From: an uncultured Scytonema sp.
Lineage (GTDB): Bacteria; Cyanobacteriota; Cyanobacteriia; Cyanobacteriales; Nostocaceae
Direction: 5' to 3'
Length of the DNA: 64,000 nucleotides
Assembly (NCBI GenBank): GCA_937873135.1
Contig: CALMVQ010000377.1
Location: 16,309 to 80,308 of the forward strand
The notes under the pieces were generated by a model. The model made no database searches. It had not been told where the DNA came from and worked only from the letters and a program-made list of their open reading frames with translations. Within the stretch, counting starts at the first letter, position 1; every line of letters begins with the position of its first letter. Position numbers and translations under genes: made by a program. This document shows, in pieces, positions 28,052 through 37,183 of this stretch.

Positions 28052-29233
28052 CTACTCCAACTCCCCAAATAACCCTGCCAACACTACATTAGAAAACAAA
28101 AATCCTTGGGGATCGCACAAGCGCAACCGCCCTTCCACAACTTCCACCCAACCTTTTTTGTCGTAAGGTTGGCAACACTTGTGAATTTCCGCCACCTTTT
28201 CTTTACCAAATTCTTCTGTCAACATTTCCAAACTCACACCTTCAGCCAAACGCAACCCCAACATCAAGGTTTCTAACAAAACTTCATTTGGTGGAGTCAC
28301 AACACATGCGATCGCACACCCGTCACGTACCCACTGGTAATACTCCGCCTTCTTTCGTGGGCGGGTGAATCGTTTCCCCTCTACATAACTCGCCGCACCC
28401 ATCCCAAAGCCATAGTAAGGGCGATTTTCCCAATAAACCCGATTGTGCCGACACTGATGTCCTGGTTGAGCATAATTAGAAATTTCGTAATGTTTGTAAC
28501 CAGCAGTCTTAAAAACTTGCTCTGCCATTTGGTACATTTTTACTGTGGTTTCATCAGCAGGCAAAGGTTGATCCCCGGCTTTGTAGTAACGTCCAAAGGC
28601 AGTTCCAGGTTCAATTGTCATATCATAGACAGATATATGAGTCGGCGATATGGCTATAGCTTTCTCTAAAGACTCTTGCCAACTATCTAAAGTGTGATGT
28701 GGTAATCCGGAAATTAAGTCTATGCTGAATTCGGGAACCTCCACCTGACGAATTAAGTCTATAGCTGTGAAAATCTCTGAGACTGAGTGTGATCGCCCAG
28801 AAATTTGCAACAAATCTTCTTGAAAGGCTTGTACACCTAGACTCACCCGATTCACGCCTGCACTGCGATAACCTTGCAGATGAGCCAAATCAAAGGTACC
28901 CGGATCCATTTCCATAGATATTTCTGCTGATGGTAATATCCCGAACCTTTTTTTTAGGGTTTCCACTAATCGCTGCAATTGATTTTTTGATAAAAGTGAA
29001 GGAGTTCCACCACCAAAAAAAATTGTTTCTAAAGGTTGACCGAGAGATGGTGTAACGTTAATTTCTTGACAGAGAACTTCAACATATTGGGAGATAGTGC
29101 CAGAACTTTCACCACGCAAGCGATCCCCGACAACGGATACAGGGAAATCACAGTAAAAACATCGTCGTCGGCAAAAGGGGATGTGTAAGTAAGCAGAACT
29201 TGGATTGATAGAAACAGTTACTTGATGACTCAT
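28052..29233 (-). CDS. hemW: Radical SAM protein HemW (coproporphyrinogen III oxidase-like)
   Basis: A 393-residue radical SAM protein. The iron-sulfur cluster motif CRRRCFYC lies within AYLHIPFCRRRCFYCDF near residue 20, followed by GGGTPSLL and the VSLGVQAFQEDLLQISGRSH region. Members once annotated as HemN-like oxygen-independent coproporphyrinogen oxidases are now known as HemW, a heme chaperone that inserts heme into respiratory enzymes. The N-terminal cysteine that marks true HemN is not visible, supporting HemW. The gene stands alone. Confidence 0.9.
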   Translation of the reverse strand: MSHQVTVSINPSSAYLHIPFCRRRCFYCDFPVSVVGDRLRGESSGTISQYVEVLCQEINVTPSLGQPLETIFFGGGTPSLLSKNQLQRLVETLKKRFGILPSAEISMEMDPGTFDLAHLQGYRSAGVNRVSLGVQAFQEDLLQISGRSHSVSEIFTAIDLIRQVEVPEFSIDLISGLPHHTLDSWQESLEKAIAISPTHISVYDMTIEPGTAFGRYYKAGDQPLPADETTVKMYQMAEQVFKTAGYKHYEISNYAQPGHQCRHNRVYWENRPYYGFGMGAASYVEGKRFTRPRKKAEYYQWVRDGCAIACVVTPPNEVLLETLMLGLRLAEGVSLEMLTEEFGKEKVAEIHKCCQPYDKKGWVEVVEGRLRLCDPQGFLFSNVVLAGLFGELE

Positions 29234-29581
29234 TTAAGAAAAATTAAATTATAATTATTCATATTACAAACAATAAAATTTAGTATCTTAATTTCCTCAA
29301 ATAATCCAAAAATTATGATAAATCTGTAGCGCATCCTCAAGAAGAAAGAGTGGAGAGTATGTGGTCAATCCAAATCCCAAATCCAGAATCGGTTGACTGG
29401 TGTTTAAATTATAAAAAAATGAAAAATTTAAACAAGAAAACTCTTTGGTTATAATAATTGCAGATGTTGTCAGACTAAGCTATATAGTATGACCATAATT
29501 ATTCATAAATCTATCAATACTTACCGATGAGGCGAAAAATGCTTCTCTCAAGGTAGTACAGTCGTAGGAAACAACACGATC
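29234..29581. other. AT-rich divergent intergenic region
   Basis: About 350 bases between the divergent hemW and PIN/TRAM genes, expected to hold both promoters. Around 29367-29392 there is a short heptamer-like run (ATCCAAATCCCAAATCCAGA). No gene or RNA is recognised. Confidence 0.4.
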
Positions 29582-30658
29582 ATGCTTGATGCCATTATCA
29601 TTCTCTCATTCATCCTGGCAGCAGCGGGAGTAGGGTTTTACAGCCCGGAGTTGCTACCAATTGACACTCTCAGTCGGGTAAGTAACGTACATGCCTTACG
29701 CTTTGTTTTCGCTGTTTTTGGCGCAATCATTGGAGGTGCCGTCGGATTAAGTTTCCAGATAGGATATCGTCGCCTTGAATCTCAAGTGCGGGAGTTGCCT
29801 TTGGAAGTTATCTTGACTCGTGCTATTGGCTTAGTAATTGGGCTATTAATCGCGAACTTAATGCTAGCGCCTCTGTTCCTGCTACCAATCCCAGCAGATT
29901 TTGGCTTTATTAAGCCATTAGTGGCAGTGACGGGCAGCATAATTCTGTCATATACAGGCATGAATTTAGCCGATACCCACGGACGCGGGTTGCTACGACT
30001 CCTTAATCCCAATACCGTAGAAACACTGGTAGTCGAAGGAACTCTCAAACCTGCTAGTACTAAGGTTTTAGACACCAGTTGCATTATCGATGGTCGGATT
30101 GAAACACTGTTAGAAACAGGATTTTTAGAGGGGCTGATAATTGTACCACAGTTTATCCTGCAAGAATTGCAACAAGTTGCAGACGCTAGCAAAGATCAAA
30201 AGCGGGTACGAGGAAGGCGAGGACTAGAAATTCTTAACCGCGTTAAAGCAGCTTACAGCGATCGCATCGTGATCAACCCAGCCGATTATGACGATATAGC
30301 CACAGTAGATGCAAAGTTAGTGCGGTTTGCCCAAGAAATTAACGCTACACTCCTGACAAATGACTACAACTTGTCTAAAGTTGCCAGTGTACAGAAAGTA
30401 CCTGTTTTAAACGTTAACGACTTGGTGAATGCAGTTCGTCCCAACTATTTGCCAGGGGACAATATAGACTTGAAAATTCTTAAAGAAGGCAAAGAACCCA
30501 GTCAAGGAATTGGCTATCTAGATGACGGTACAATGGTTGTCGTTGAAGAAGGCAGCCCTTATGTGGGAGGCGAAGTCCGAGTAGTTGTCACAAGTTCTTT
30601 ACAGACTTCAGCCGGACGGATGATTTTTGCCAAACCCCAAGCTTCAGCATTGGCATAG
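29582..30658 (+). CDS. PIN/TRAM domain membrane protein (YacL family)
   Basis: A 358-residue protein. Four N-terminal membrane segments (residues about 2-20, 36-58, 75-95 and 105-125) precede a PIN domain beginning near residue 160 (VLDTSCIIDGRIETLLETGF) with later acidic residues in TVDAKLVRFAQEINATLLTN. A C-terminal TRAM RNA-binding domain covers about 290-350. The family is conserved in cyanobacteria and Firmicutes and is predicted to be a membrane-anchored RNase; no substrate is established. A small zinc-ribbon protein begins four bases downstream, which implies an operon. Confidence 0.93.
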   Translation: MLDAIIILSFILAAAGVGFYSPELLPIDTLSRVSNVHALRFVFAVFGAIIGGAVGLSFQIGYRRLESQVRELPLEVILTRAIGLVIGLLIANLMLAPLFLLPIPADFGFIKPLVAVTGSIILSYTGMNLADTHGRGLLRLLNPNTVETLVVEGTLKPASTKVLDTSCIIDGRIETLLETGFLEGLIIVPQFILQELQQVADASKDQKRVRGRRGLEILNRVKAAYSDRIVINPADYDDIATVDAKLVRFAQEINATLLTNDYNLSKVASVQKVPVLNVNDLVNAVRPNYLPGDNIDLKILKEGKEPSQGIGYLDDGTMVVVEEGSPYVGGEVRVVVTSSLQTSAGRMIFAKPQASALA

Positions 30659-30662
30659 AAAA

Positions 30663-30851
30663 ATGGTACGTTCCATTAGAGTTAAACATTGTGTTCGGTG
30701 CAGTCAACCTGCACCGACTTTGTTTAGAGTGAAGTACGAAGAAGATGGAGGATGGGTTTTTGTGTGTCCTCATTGTTGGCCGCAAATTAGTGAAAATAAC
30801 CCGTTTTATATTTACGGTGGAACATGGAAGGCTGAGAAAAAAAAGAATTAA
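30663..30851 (+). CDS. Small zinc-ribbon-like protein
   Basis: A 62-residue protein from ATG at 30663 (MVRSIRVKHCVRCSQPAPTL). Two CxxC pairs, CVRC and CPHC, are about 30 residues apart with WVF preceding the second, which is a zinc ribbon pattern. It follows the PIN/TRAM gene by four bases, so both are probably translated from one message. Function is not known; an RNA-related role is suggested only by the neighbour. Confidence 0.75.
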   Translation: MVRSIRVKHCVRCSQPAPTLFRVKYEEDGGWVFVCPHCWPQISENNPFYIYGGTWKAEKKKN

Positions 30852-31120
30852 GCTTTCATGCATGTTAAATATTGGCAACAATTAAGGCATATTTTGTGAG
30901 TTTGAAGCAATCCTTACCTGTCAATTGTAGGTAGTACTTTGTCTACCCACAATTGATTTACAACTTTACATAAAAAAATCCCTTTTACAAATTGCTAAAT
31001 TCTCAGTTCTTTCTCTTTAAAAGTTTTTTAAAGTTTTATTTTTGTGTAAAAATACCTGTTGAAATTAATTCAACATATCTGTTTAATAGGAGATCTCAGA
31101 AAATAGAAATCAGTAGCTCT

Positions 31121-32110
31121 ATGACAACTCCTCTAGTTAACCAGAATTTTTTGACAAGAGTTTGTTTAAAAATTTATAAATACTCTAAGGAACGTATAGA
31201 AAATCCTAGATGGTTTTTTATGCTGGTTACTAGTCGATTTAAGAATGTTCCTCTTTTGAAAAACTTTTTTTTTAAACCTCATTTAATAAAAAAAAATAAT
31301 CAAGGAAACTATTCGCTTTTTCCAGAGATGAATGTAGATGATGTTGTCAACTCTTTAAATAAAGAAGGTTTTCATTTAGGATTTAAGCTGCCAAAAAATA
31401 TTTTACAGGAAATACAAGACTTTGCTAGTAGCACAAATTGTTACGGCGATGGAGAGTACTCCCTTGGCTTCTGTTACTCTGAAAAAGAAAAAGCAGAGGC
31501 AAAGCTTAGGAGAACTTTTAAAAGGGGAGATTATTTTAATAGTAATTTGCTCTGTACAGCTATTAAAAAACTCACCAACGATCCAAAATTACTGGAAATT
31601 GCCGCTAAATATTTAGGCGGTTCTCCTGTGTTGACAGGAACTCGTCTTTGGTGGTCATTTGCAGTAAATGAACAAGATAAGCATCTTCTTGTCGAAAAAA
31701 TGACGTTTCTTTCAACAAGTGACACGACTAAAGAAGGTGCTTACTTTTTTCATTACGATTTAGATGACTATTATTTCTTAAAAATCTTCTTCTATATCTT
31801 TGATGTCGATTTAGATAATGGTGCTCACGTTTGTGTTCGTGGCAGTCATGACAAGAAGAATCTTGCTCATCTGCTGTCGTTCTTCAGAAGACGTTCCGAT
31901 CAGGATATTATTGACTTTTACGGTGCTGAAAATGTAGTACCTATCTGTGGAAAAGCTGGCTTTGGATTTGCGGAAGATACATTTTGTTTTCATAAGGCAA
32001 TGATACCAACTCATCGAGATCGCCTGATGCTACAAATACAATTTGCTCTAACTGATTATGGAAACCACAATGATTTAGTAGAACCTTCAGCACTAAAAAA
32101 AATTGTTTAA
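31121..32110 (+). CDS. Phytanoyl-CoA dioxygenase-like Fe(II)/2-oxoglutarate oxygenase
   Basis: A 329-residue protein with the layout of PhyH-family non-heme iron oxygenases. Iron ligands can be proposed at His211 and Asp213 (FFHYDLDDYYFL) and His291 (DTFCFHKAMIPT), with Arg near 300 (HRDRLMLQIQF) for 2-oxoglutarate. The segment GAHVCVRGSHDKKN between them is also typical. ATG at 31121 (MTTPLVNQNF) is preferred to the start at 30992, whose extra 43 residues look noncoding. The gene is AT-rich with many homopolymer runs, unlike its neighbours, and stands alone. Substrate is unknown; natural product or lipid hydroxylation is possible. Confidence 0.72.
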   Translation: MTTPLVNQNFLTRVCLKIYKYSKERIENPRWFFMLVTSRFKNVPLLKNFFFKPHLIKKNNQGNYSLFPEMNVDDVVNSLNKEGFHLGFKLPKNILQEIQDFASSTNCYGDGEYSLGFCYSEKEKAEAKLRRTFKRGDYFNSNLLCTAIKKLTNDPKLLEIAAKYLGGSPVLTGTRLWWSFAVNEQDKHLLVEKMTFLSTSDTTKEGAYFFHYDLDDYYFLKIFFYIFDVDLDNGAHVCVRGSHDKKNLAHLLSFFRRRSDQDIIDFYGAENVVPICGKAGFGFAEDTFCFHKAMIPTHRDRLMLQIQFALTDYGNHNDLVEPSALKKIV

Positions 32111-32155
32111 GCTGTGTAGATACGCAACAATACAGTGAGTCTCTACATGGGTAGG

Positions 32156-32190
32156 TATAGCAGTCCTAAATCATTTATAAAATTCTCTCT
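32156..32190 (+). repeat. TATAGCAGTCCT dispersed repeat, copy 1
   Basis: Starts TATAGCAGTCCTAAATCATT and runs into a CT-dinucleotide tract. Related copies are at 34401-34435, 44255-44289 and 56273-56309, each TATA(G/A)CAGTCCT followed by a T-rich part and GTGAAA. All are intergenic and three follow gene 3' ends closely. Confidence 0.65.
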
Positions 32191-32207
32191 CTCTCTCTCT
32201 TTCTTTC

Positions 32208-32292
32208 CTTGGCGTTCTTGGCGTTCTTGGCGTCTTCTCTGCGAGACGCTGCGCGTTCGTCGTCAGACGTGGCGTCAGCCAAGGCGGTTCAA
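32208..32292 (+). repeat. Dispersed CTTCTCTGCGAGACGCTGCGC repeat, copy 2
   Basis: Contains TTGGCGTTCTTGGCGTTC, then GCGTCTTCTCTGCGAGACGC and ends CAAGGCGGTTCAATC. A minus-to-plus fold between GCGTCT and AGACGC is possible. It adjoins a TATAGCAGTCCT repeat, an association also seen at 56.3 kb. The 65-codon reading across it is repeat translation, not a gene. Confidence 0.75.
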
Positions 32293-32338
32293 TCAAAAAA
32301 TAATTTTCACGACTCAATTAGGATCGCTATAGTAACTG

Positions 32339-32725
32339 CTATCGCTCATAAATTTCAAGAGGTAAGAAGTCTGGATCTTTAAAGAAAGTAAATTTTCGAC
32401 CCGTCATTTCATCAATTCTGATATTTTCTACCTCTACACCTTTTGCGATTAAATCTAGAACTGTTTGCTCGATATCATCAACTTCAAAAGCGAGATGTCT
32501 TAAGCCACAAGCCTCTGGCTGACTGGCTCTTTCAGGAGGCGTAGGAAAGGAAAATAGCTCAATTTGAGAGTTTTCTCCAACTCGTAAATCTAATTTATAA
32601 GAATTCCTGTGAGCGCGAAAAGTCTCTTGAATAATGGAAAAACCTAATACTTCTACATAAAACTTTTTTGCTTGTTCATAATTAGAACAAATAATTGCTA
32701 CATGATGAATTCCTGTAGTTTTCAT
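32339..32725 (-). CDS. VOC family protein (YaeR/GloA2-like)
   Basis: A 128-residue vicinal oxygen chelate protein. Metal ligand positions are the His in GIHHVAIICSNYEQAKKFY, a mid-chain Glu (QIELFSFP), His in GLRHLAFEVDDIEQ and Glu in PLEIYER, the arrangement of glyoxalase-like enzymes. The closest characterised relatives are the small YaeR-type lyases of unknown substrate. It is a single-domain, cytoplasmic protein. It lies downstream of the vWA gene on the same strand, 75 bases apart, so cotranscription is possible. Confidence 0.85.
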   Translation of the reverse strand: MKTTGIHHVAIICSNYEQAKKFYVEVLGFSIIQETFRAHRNSYKLDLRVGENSQIELFSFPTPPERASQPEACGLRHLAFEVDDIEQTVLDLIAKGVEVENIRIDEMTGRKFTFFKDPDFLPLEIYER

Positions 32726-32800
32726 TCTACTTTAAAATTTTTATTGAACGATATATTAACTGAATAGCAGATAGGGCAGGCGATACGCCCACCCCATCAA

Positions 32801-34048
32801 TTATGAATCTTGCAAAACAGTCTTGGAAACAATCCGGGTTTTCTTGCGATCGCTTTCCGATAAATCTTGTCCAGCTTGCAAGCGGGTGGCAGAAGTTTGC
32901 AACACTGTTGCTGCACTTGTGTCTCCCATTTGCAACGCAGTTTTGGCAGCCGTTTGAAGCATTGTTGCGGCACCAGCGCGATCGCCTTGTTGTAATTTTG
33001 CCTCTGCTAGTTGTGTTTGCCGATACTTTGCTAATGCCAAAATCGATTGTTGCACCTGACTATCAGGAGACGGTTGGTAACCTTGAATAACATTTACCTC
33101 AACTGGGATTATTTCTGAAAGTAACCCAGTTTGGTTTTGGGTAGGATCGTCGTAGCGGATTTGCAAAGTGGCAATAGTTTGTCTGCCTTCTGGTAGGTGC
33201 CCTATATAAAGGTTTGCTAGAATTATGCGTTCCACATCCTTCATCAAATCTCCCAGGCGCACTGCAAACTGACTATCAGTTTCTTGCTGCACTGGCAATT
33301 CAATTGTGTCTGGAGCGACTTGGGCAATAGGTTTTAGTTCCGCTAACCGGACATTAGGCACTAGAGAGAATAACAAATAGGCATTCGTCAATCCTACCGT
33401 TATCATGCGGTTGAAAAGACGACCAAAGGCATCTACCGCTTCCTCTGGTTGTTGAATAAAAGACAACGTACCGCCAGCAGCATCGGCAATTTTTTCTAGA
33501 ACATCTTGGTTCCAATTATCTCCAAATCCCAAAGTGTTCAAAGTCAAATTATAGTTAGTTGCCAATTGAGCAAATTTCAAACAACGATTGTTATCACCGT
33601 GTTCATTTTCACCATCAGTTAATAAAAAAGCTTGCGAAATAGTTTCTTTTTTTCCCTTCGCTAATTCTTCAATGCCTAAACGCAAACCTTCATCAATTGA
33701 AGTGCCTCCATCAGCATTAATGCGGTTAATTTGCTGTTTGATGCGTTCGGGTTTGTCGAGAACTTGATTGGAGATTAAGACTTTAGCGTGGTGATCGAAA
33801 ACGACAACACTGAGACGATCCTCAGGATTAAGGCGATCAACAATGTTATTTGCCGCTCTCTTCACAGTTTCTAAAGGTTGCCCATTCATCGAACCACTGC
33901 GGTCAAGAATTAAGCATAAATTCAGTGGGACGCGGCGATCTAAATTTTCTGCGATCGCCGCAACAGAAATTGACAACTGACGCTGAGTGTTACGTTGATT
34001 GGCGTCCAAATTACCATCAATTAGAGCTGGCTGCAAGCTAACTTTCAT
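32801..34048 (-). CDS. von Willebrand factor A domain protein
   Basis: A 415-residue cytoplasmic protein without a signal peptide. The vWA domain spans about 40-220 and keeps the MIDAS residues: LDRSGSM near residue 49, the threonine in DGGTSIDEGL and aspartate in LLTDGENEHGDN. The C-terminal 190 residues form a beta-rich segment and then a helical repeat region (AKYRQTQLAEAKLQQGDRAG, AATMLQTAAKTA). The family is abundant in cyanobacteria and expected to mediate protein-protein contacts through a divalent metal. The partner is unknown. Confidence 0.88.
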   Translation of the reverse strand: MKVSLQPALIDGNLDANQRNTQRQLSISVAAIAENLDRRVPLNLCLILDRSGSMNGQPLETVKRAANNIVDRLNPEDRLSVVVFDHHAKVLISNQVLDKPERIKQQINRINADGGTSIDEGLRLGIEELAKGKKETISQAFLLTDGENEHGDNNRCLKFAQLATNYNLTLNTLGFGDNWNQDVLEKIADAAGGTLSFIQQPEEAVDAFGRLFNRMITVGLTNAYLLFSLVPNVRLAELKPIAQVAPDTIELPVQQETDSQFAVRLGDLMKDVERIILANLYIGHLPEGRQTIATLQIRYDDPTQNQTGLLSEIIPVEVNVIQGYQPSPDSQVQQSILALAKYRQTQLAEAKLQQGDRAGAATMLQTAAKTALQMGDTSAATVLQTSATRLQAGQDLSESDRKKTRIVSKTVLQDS

Positions 34049-34627
34049 AAATTCAACATCCTATCCAAGATATATAGCATTCCTAATCTAAGTTGCGAAA
34101 CACTCTCCAGTTGCAAGGGAGCGATCTCTAAGGCTGGTAACGGGTAATTAGGTAATGGGAAGATAATTATCTCTTTCCTAATGCCCTTTTACCCATCACC
34201 AATAACCATATATATCGCTGCTAACAACTTGAGTTATTAATAATATTCACACCTTCTAAAGTAGGTTAGCAAAAATAAACGTAACAGGTTATGGTCATCT
34301 TAGGAACTGATAAGATTTTCCCTGAGTTGTAAGCGATGAGAGTTTTTGAAGTACAAAGGATAAATGACGAAGAATTGTCAATATAGCTTCATTATTAATA
34401 TATAACAGTCCTATTTGATCTGTGAAAACTCCTTAAAGAGAGTGTAAAGCAGCTAACAGTTGACACTCAACCATCAGCGTGTTCATTTTACAAATCATCT
34501 TAGCCAATCAATTGAGTCATGTGAAGTTTCCTGCTCAAGAGCGAGAAATCCACACCTCCAATAAAGCTAGCATCGCGCTAGGATGTATTACAGTTAACTA
34601 ACAGCATTTATTCAGGCAACAGTTGCT
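34049..34627. other. Divergent intergenic region with repeats
   Basis: About 580 bases between the vWA gene and clpR. GGGTAATTAGGTAATGGG near 34140-34160 faces CCTAATGCCCTTTTACCCAT near 34178-34198, forming an imperfect inverted repeat. A TATAACAGTCCT repeat copy lies at 34401-34435. The clpR promoter should lie in the last 200 bases. No gene is seen. Confidence 0.45.
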
Positions 34628-35290
34628 ATGGACATTTCCCCCATCAAGGCTGTTCAAGCCCCCTATTACGGAGATAACTTCTACCGTACACCGCCACCAG
34701 ATTTACCTTCCCTACTGTTGAAGGAGCGGATTGTCTATCTTGGGATGCCACTGGTAGCTGCTGTCACGGAATTGATCGTTGCCGAGCTGCTCTTTTTGCA
34801 GTCAGACGATCCAGAAAAACCGATTAAAATCTACATTAACTCTACTGGCACCTCCGGTTACAGCGGCGACCCCGTCGGCTTTGAAACAGAAGCCTTTGCC
34901 ATCTATGACACGATGAAATACATCAAACCCCCCATCCACACCATCTGCATTGGTTCGGCATTGGGCATGGCAGCGATGTTACTTAGTGCAGGGACAAAGG
35001 GTTGTCGTGCCAGTTTGCCAAACGCTTCCATTGTCCTGCACCAACCGAAGAGCTTCGCTCAAGGTCAAGCAACAGATATTCAAATTCGGGCTAAGGAAGT
35101 TCTGGCGAATAAGAGGACAATGCTGGATATCTTATCTCGCAACACAGGTCAATCCAACCAAAGAATTGAGAAGGATATGGATCGCCTCTTCTACATGACT
35201 CCCTATCAAGCTAAAGAATATGGTTTGATTGACCGAGTTTTTGAAAAAGAAGAACTTGCACATCCTCCAATACCAGCTGGAGTCCTCTAA
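34628..35290 (+). CDS. clpR: ClpR, inactive ClpP-like subunit
   Basis: ClpR assembles with ClpP3 into the mixed core of the essential cyanobacterial Clp protease. The protein has the ClpP fold throughout ([60 protein letters not shown]). In the active-site segment ICIGSALGMAAMLLSAG the nucleophile serine of ClpP is replaced by glycine near residue 113, while the histidine remains, so it cannot cleave peptides. That is the defining feature of ClpR. Its 220-residue length is normal. clpP3 follows on the same strand 245 bases later, separated by heptamer repeat arrays. Confidence 0.95.
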   Translation: MDISPIKAVQAPYYGDNFYRTPPPDLPSLLLKERIVYLGMPLVAAVTELIVAELLFLQSDDPEKPIKIYINSTGTSGYSGDPVGFETEAFAIYDTMKYIKPPIHTICIGSALGMAAMLLSAGTKGCRASLPNASIVLHQPKSFAQGQATDIQIRAKEVLANKRTMLDILSRNTGQSNQRIEKDMDRLFYMTPYQAKEYGLIDRVFEKEELAHPPIPAGVL

Positions 35291-35291
35291 T

Positions 35292-35495
35292 GAGTGCTGA
35301 GTGCCTATTCAGTCCTGAGTGCTGAGTGCTGAGTGCTGAGTAAATAGTGACTGAGATTGCGTCGAAATTTAGAATGTTTCTTTCTTCACTTTTTTCAGAC
35401 TCAGGACTCAGTACTGATTATCAGGACTCAGCACTCAGGACTCAACACTGATTATCAGCACTCAGCACTCAGCACTGACTTGGGACTCAGCACTG
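35292..35495. repeat. Heptamer (GAGTGCT) repeat arrays in opposite orientations between clpR and clpP3
   Basis: The left array (35292-35340) repeats GAGTGCT or GAGTCCT units on the plus strand. The right array (about 35399-35495) carries the complementary orientation (ACTCAGC/ACTCAGG). Together they could fold into a long hairpin in the clpR-clpP3 intergenic spacer. Such arrays are typical of Nostocales genomes. Confidence 0.85.
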
Positions 35496-35535
35496 ATTTA
35501 CTCCCTCATCTATATTTATAAATGGAGTCGCAAAA

Positions 35536-36129
35536 ATGCCTATAGGTGTGCCGAAAGTTCCCTACCGGATGCCAGGGGAACAATATACACAGTGGATTGA
35601 TATTTACAATCGTCTTTACCGAGAACGTGTCATCTTTTTGGGTAAAGACATTGATGATGAAATTGCTAACCAAATTATTGCCGTGATGTTGTATCTGGAT
35701 TCTGAAGATCCAGGTAAAGACATATCTTTGTACATAAATTCCCCAGGTGGTATGGTCACCTCTGGCTTGGCAATTTACGATACGATGCAACACATCAAGT
35801 CAGATGTGGTAACGATTTGTGTAGGTTTAGCAGCATCAATGGGGTCATTCCTATTAGCTGCTGGTACTAAAGGCAAACGAATTGCATTGCCTCACTCGCG
35901 AATTATGATTCACCAGCCTTCAGGCGGCACTCGCGGGCAAGCAAGCGATATCGAAATTGAAGCCAGGGAGATTCTGCGAATGCGTCACCAACTCAATGGA
36001 ATTTACGCTCAAAACACAGGGCAGCCTTTGCCAAAGATTGAAAAAGACATGGATCGTGACTTTTTCCTGTCCGCTGAAGAGGCAAAGGAATATGGTTTAA
36101 TTGACCGTGTGATTGACGAACGCCCGTAA
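35536..36129 (+). CDS. clpP3: ATP-dependent Clp protease proteolytic subunit ClpP3
   Basis: A 197-residue serine peptidase. The catalytic serine is in [16 protein letters not shown] (Ser101), the histidine in [11 protein letters not shown] (His126) and the aspartate in the [20 protein letters not shown] region. With ClpR it makes the heteromeric ClpP3/R core that works with ClpC in protein quality control. Its length matches the family. It follows clpR, and the two form a conserved pair in cyanobacteria, here pushed apart by repeats. A GGAG site precedes the ATG. Confidence 0.95.
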   Translation: MPIGVPKVPYRMPGEQYTQWIDIYNRLYRERVIFLGKDIDDEIANQIIAVMLYLDSEDPGKDISLYINSPGGMVTSGLAIYDTMQHIKSDVVTICVGLAASMGSFLLAAGTKGKRIALPHSRIMIHQPSGGTRGQASDIEIEAREILRMRHQLNGIYAQNTGQPLPKIEKDMDRDFFLSAEEAKEYGLIDRVIDERP

Positions 36130-36149
36130 AATTAGGGAGTAGGAGAGGA

Positions 36150-36245
36150 AGAAAGCACCGGAGGCAGGGGGAGTAGAGCAGCAGGGGGGGAAAGAGTTGA
36201 TAGACAATTAGTTTTTTCCTCCCCTGCACCCCCTGCCTCCCCTGC
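36150..36245. repeat. G-rich/C-rich inverted repeat (GCAGGGGGAG type)
   Basis: GGAGGCAGGGGGAGTAGAGC and the following G run (about 36159-36190) face CCCCTGCACCCCCTGCCTCC (about 36222-36241). They can form a GC-rich hairpin after clpP3. CAGCAGGG-type repeats also occur at 17.56 and 18.06 kb. Confidence 0.6.
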
Positions 36246-36411
36246 TCTTTTTTAAGAGGGTTGGGGGATCTCTTCTGCGTAAGTCCTCTGATGATTCCCC
36301 ACTCCTCACTTGAAAGTGTGAAGAGTGAACTTTAAATTAGAAAACTAGTCTTTAATATAATAACTTCAAGCGTTAAGCTTAACGCTGGTATTTGATAGCT
36401 GATAGCTCAAG

Positions 36412-37032
36412 ATGGATCTTGGAGATTGCTACCGTTTGTTGGGTTTAAGGTCGGGAGCCTCTTTCACCGACATCAAAGTGTCTTACCGCCGACTGGCGCA
36501 GCAATATCACCCTGATATAAACCCAGATGACAACAAAGCTAAAGAAAAGTTTATTGCCTTAACTGAGGCATACAAATTGCTGTTGCAAGTTGTATTACCA
36601 GAAGAAACAGCCCACCAATTAAGTGAGTTTTCTTCCCCTGCACGTCAACAAAAAAAGACGATGCAGACAGAGCCAGTCTCAAAGGAGACAGTAAAGGAAA
36701 AACTACCGACAATAAAGCCACCTAATCTGGTAGAAATAGAAAAACGGTTGAAGTGGAAAACTTACGATCAGTTACAGAGGTTTTTAAGAGAAAAACGCTT
36801 TCCACAAGCCATTGCTTTGGCGGAAGCCTTAGCCGCTCGTTTACCAGAAGATCCAGAAGTGCGTCAGTGGTTGGCGATCGCCTATCAAATCTGGGGACGA
36901 GCGTTAGTTGTACAAAATCAGCCCCAGAAAGCTAGAATCTATTTAAAAAAAGCCTTAAAGACAGATCCTTATAATAAGTCTCTATGTCTTGAAGTACAGC
37001 GCGATTTCCAACTGTTGGAGGAGATTTGTTAA
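36412..37032 (+). CDS. J-domain protein with C-terminal TPR-like helices
   Basis: A 206-residue DnaJ-type co-chaperone. The J domain covers residues 1-65: CYRLLGLRSGASFTDIKVSY, then QQYHPDINPDD with the HPD tripeptide that stimulates DnaK. A polar linker follows, then about 80 residues of helices (FPQAIALAEALAARLPEDPE, QPQKARIYLKKALKTDPYNK) resembling two TPR units. There is no zinc-binding region or substrate-binding C-terminal domain, so it is a class III J protein. A partner-specific recruitment role for DnaK is inferred. Confidence 0.9.
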   Translation: MDLGDCYRLLGLRSGASFTDIKVSYRRLAQQYHPDINPDDNKAKEKFIALTEAYKLLLQVVLPEETAHQLSEFSSPARQQKKTMQTEPVSKETVKEKLPTIKPPNLVEIEKRLKWKTYDQLQRFLREKRFPQAIALAEALAARLPEDPEVRQWLAIAYQIWGRALVVQNQPQKARIYLKKALKTDPYNKSLCLEVQRDFQLLEEIC

Positions 37033-37183
37033 GGATTTACAAACAAAGGCATGAGACATTCTGCGGAGTGCAGAAGCGAATGAGTTCATATACAATTCAG
37101 CACTGAATTTCAAGCCTCAAGATCGCTCGCTTACTGGCTCCCCTCTCCCAAACTTGGAAGGGGTGCATTCTCTTGAGGGCGAG

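Noticed and set aside
32135..32332. 65-codon ORF after the PhyH-like gene
   Set aside because: It is a translation of the TATAGCAGTCCT and GCGTCTTCTCTGCG repeats.
34628..35290. ClpP homologue with missing catalytic Ser as a damaged gene
   Set aside because: The Ser-to-Gly change is the normal feature of ClpR, and the clpR-clpP3 pairing is conserved.
35292..35495. Regularly repeated short units resembling a CRISPR array
   Set aside because: Units are tandem heptamers with no unique spacers of 30-40 bases and no cas genes nearby.
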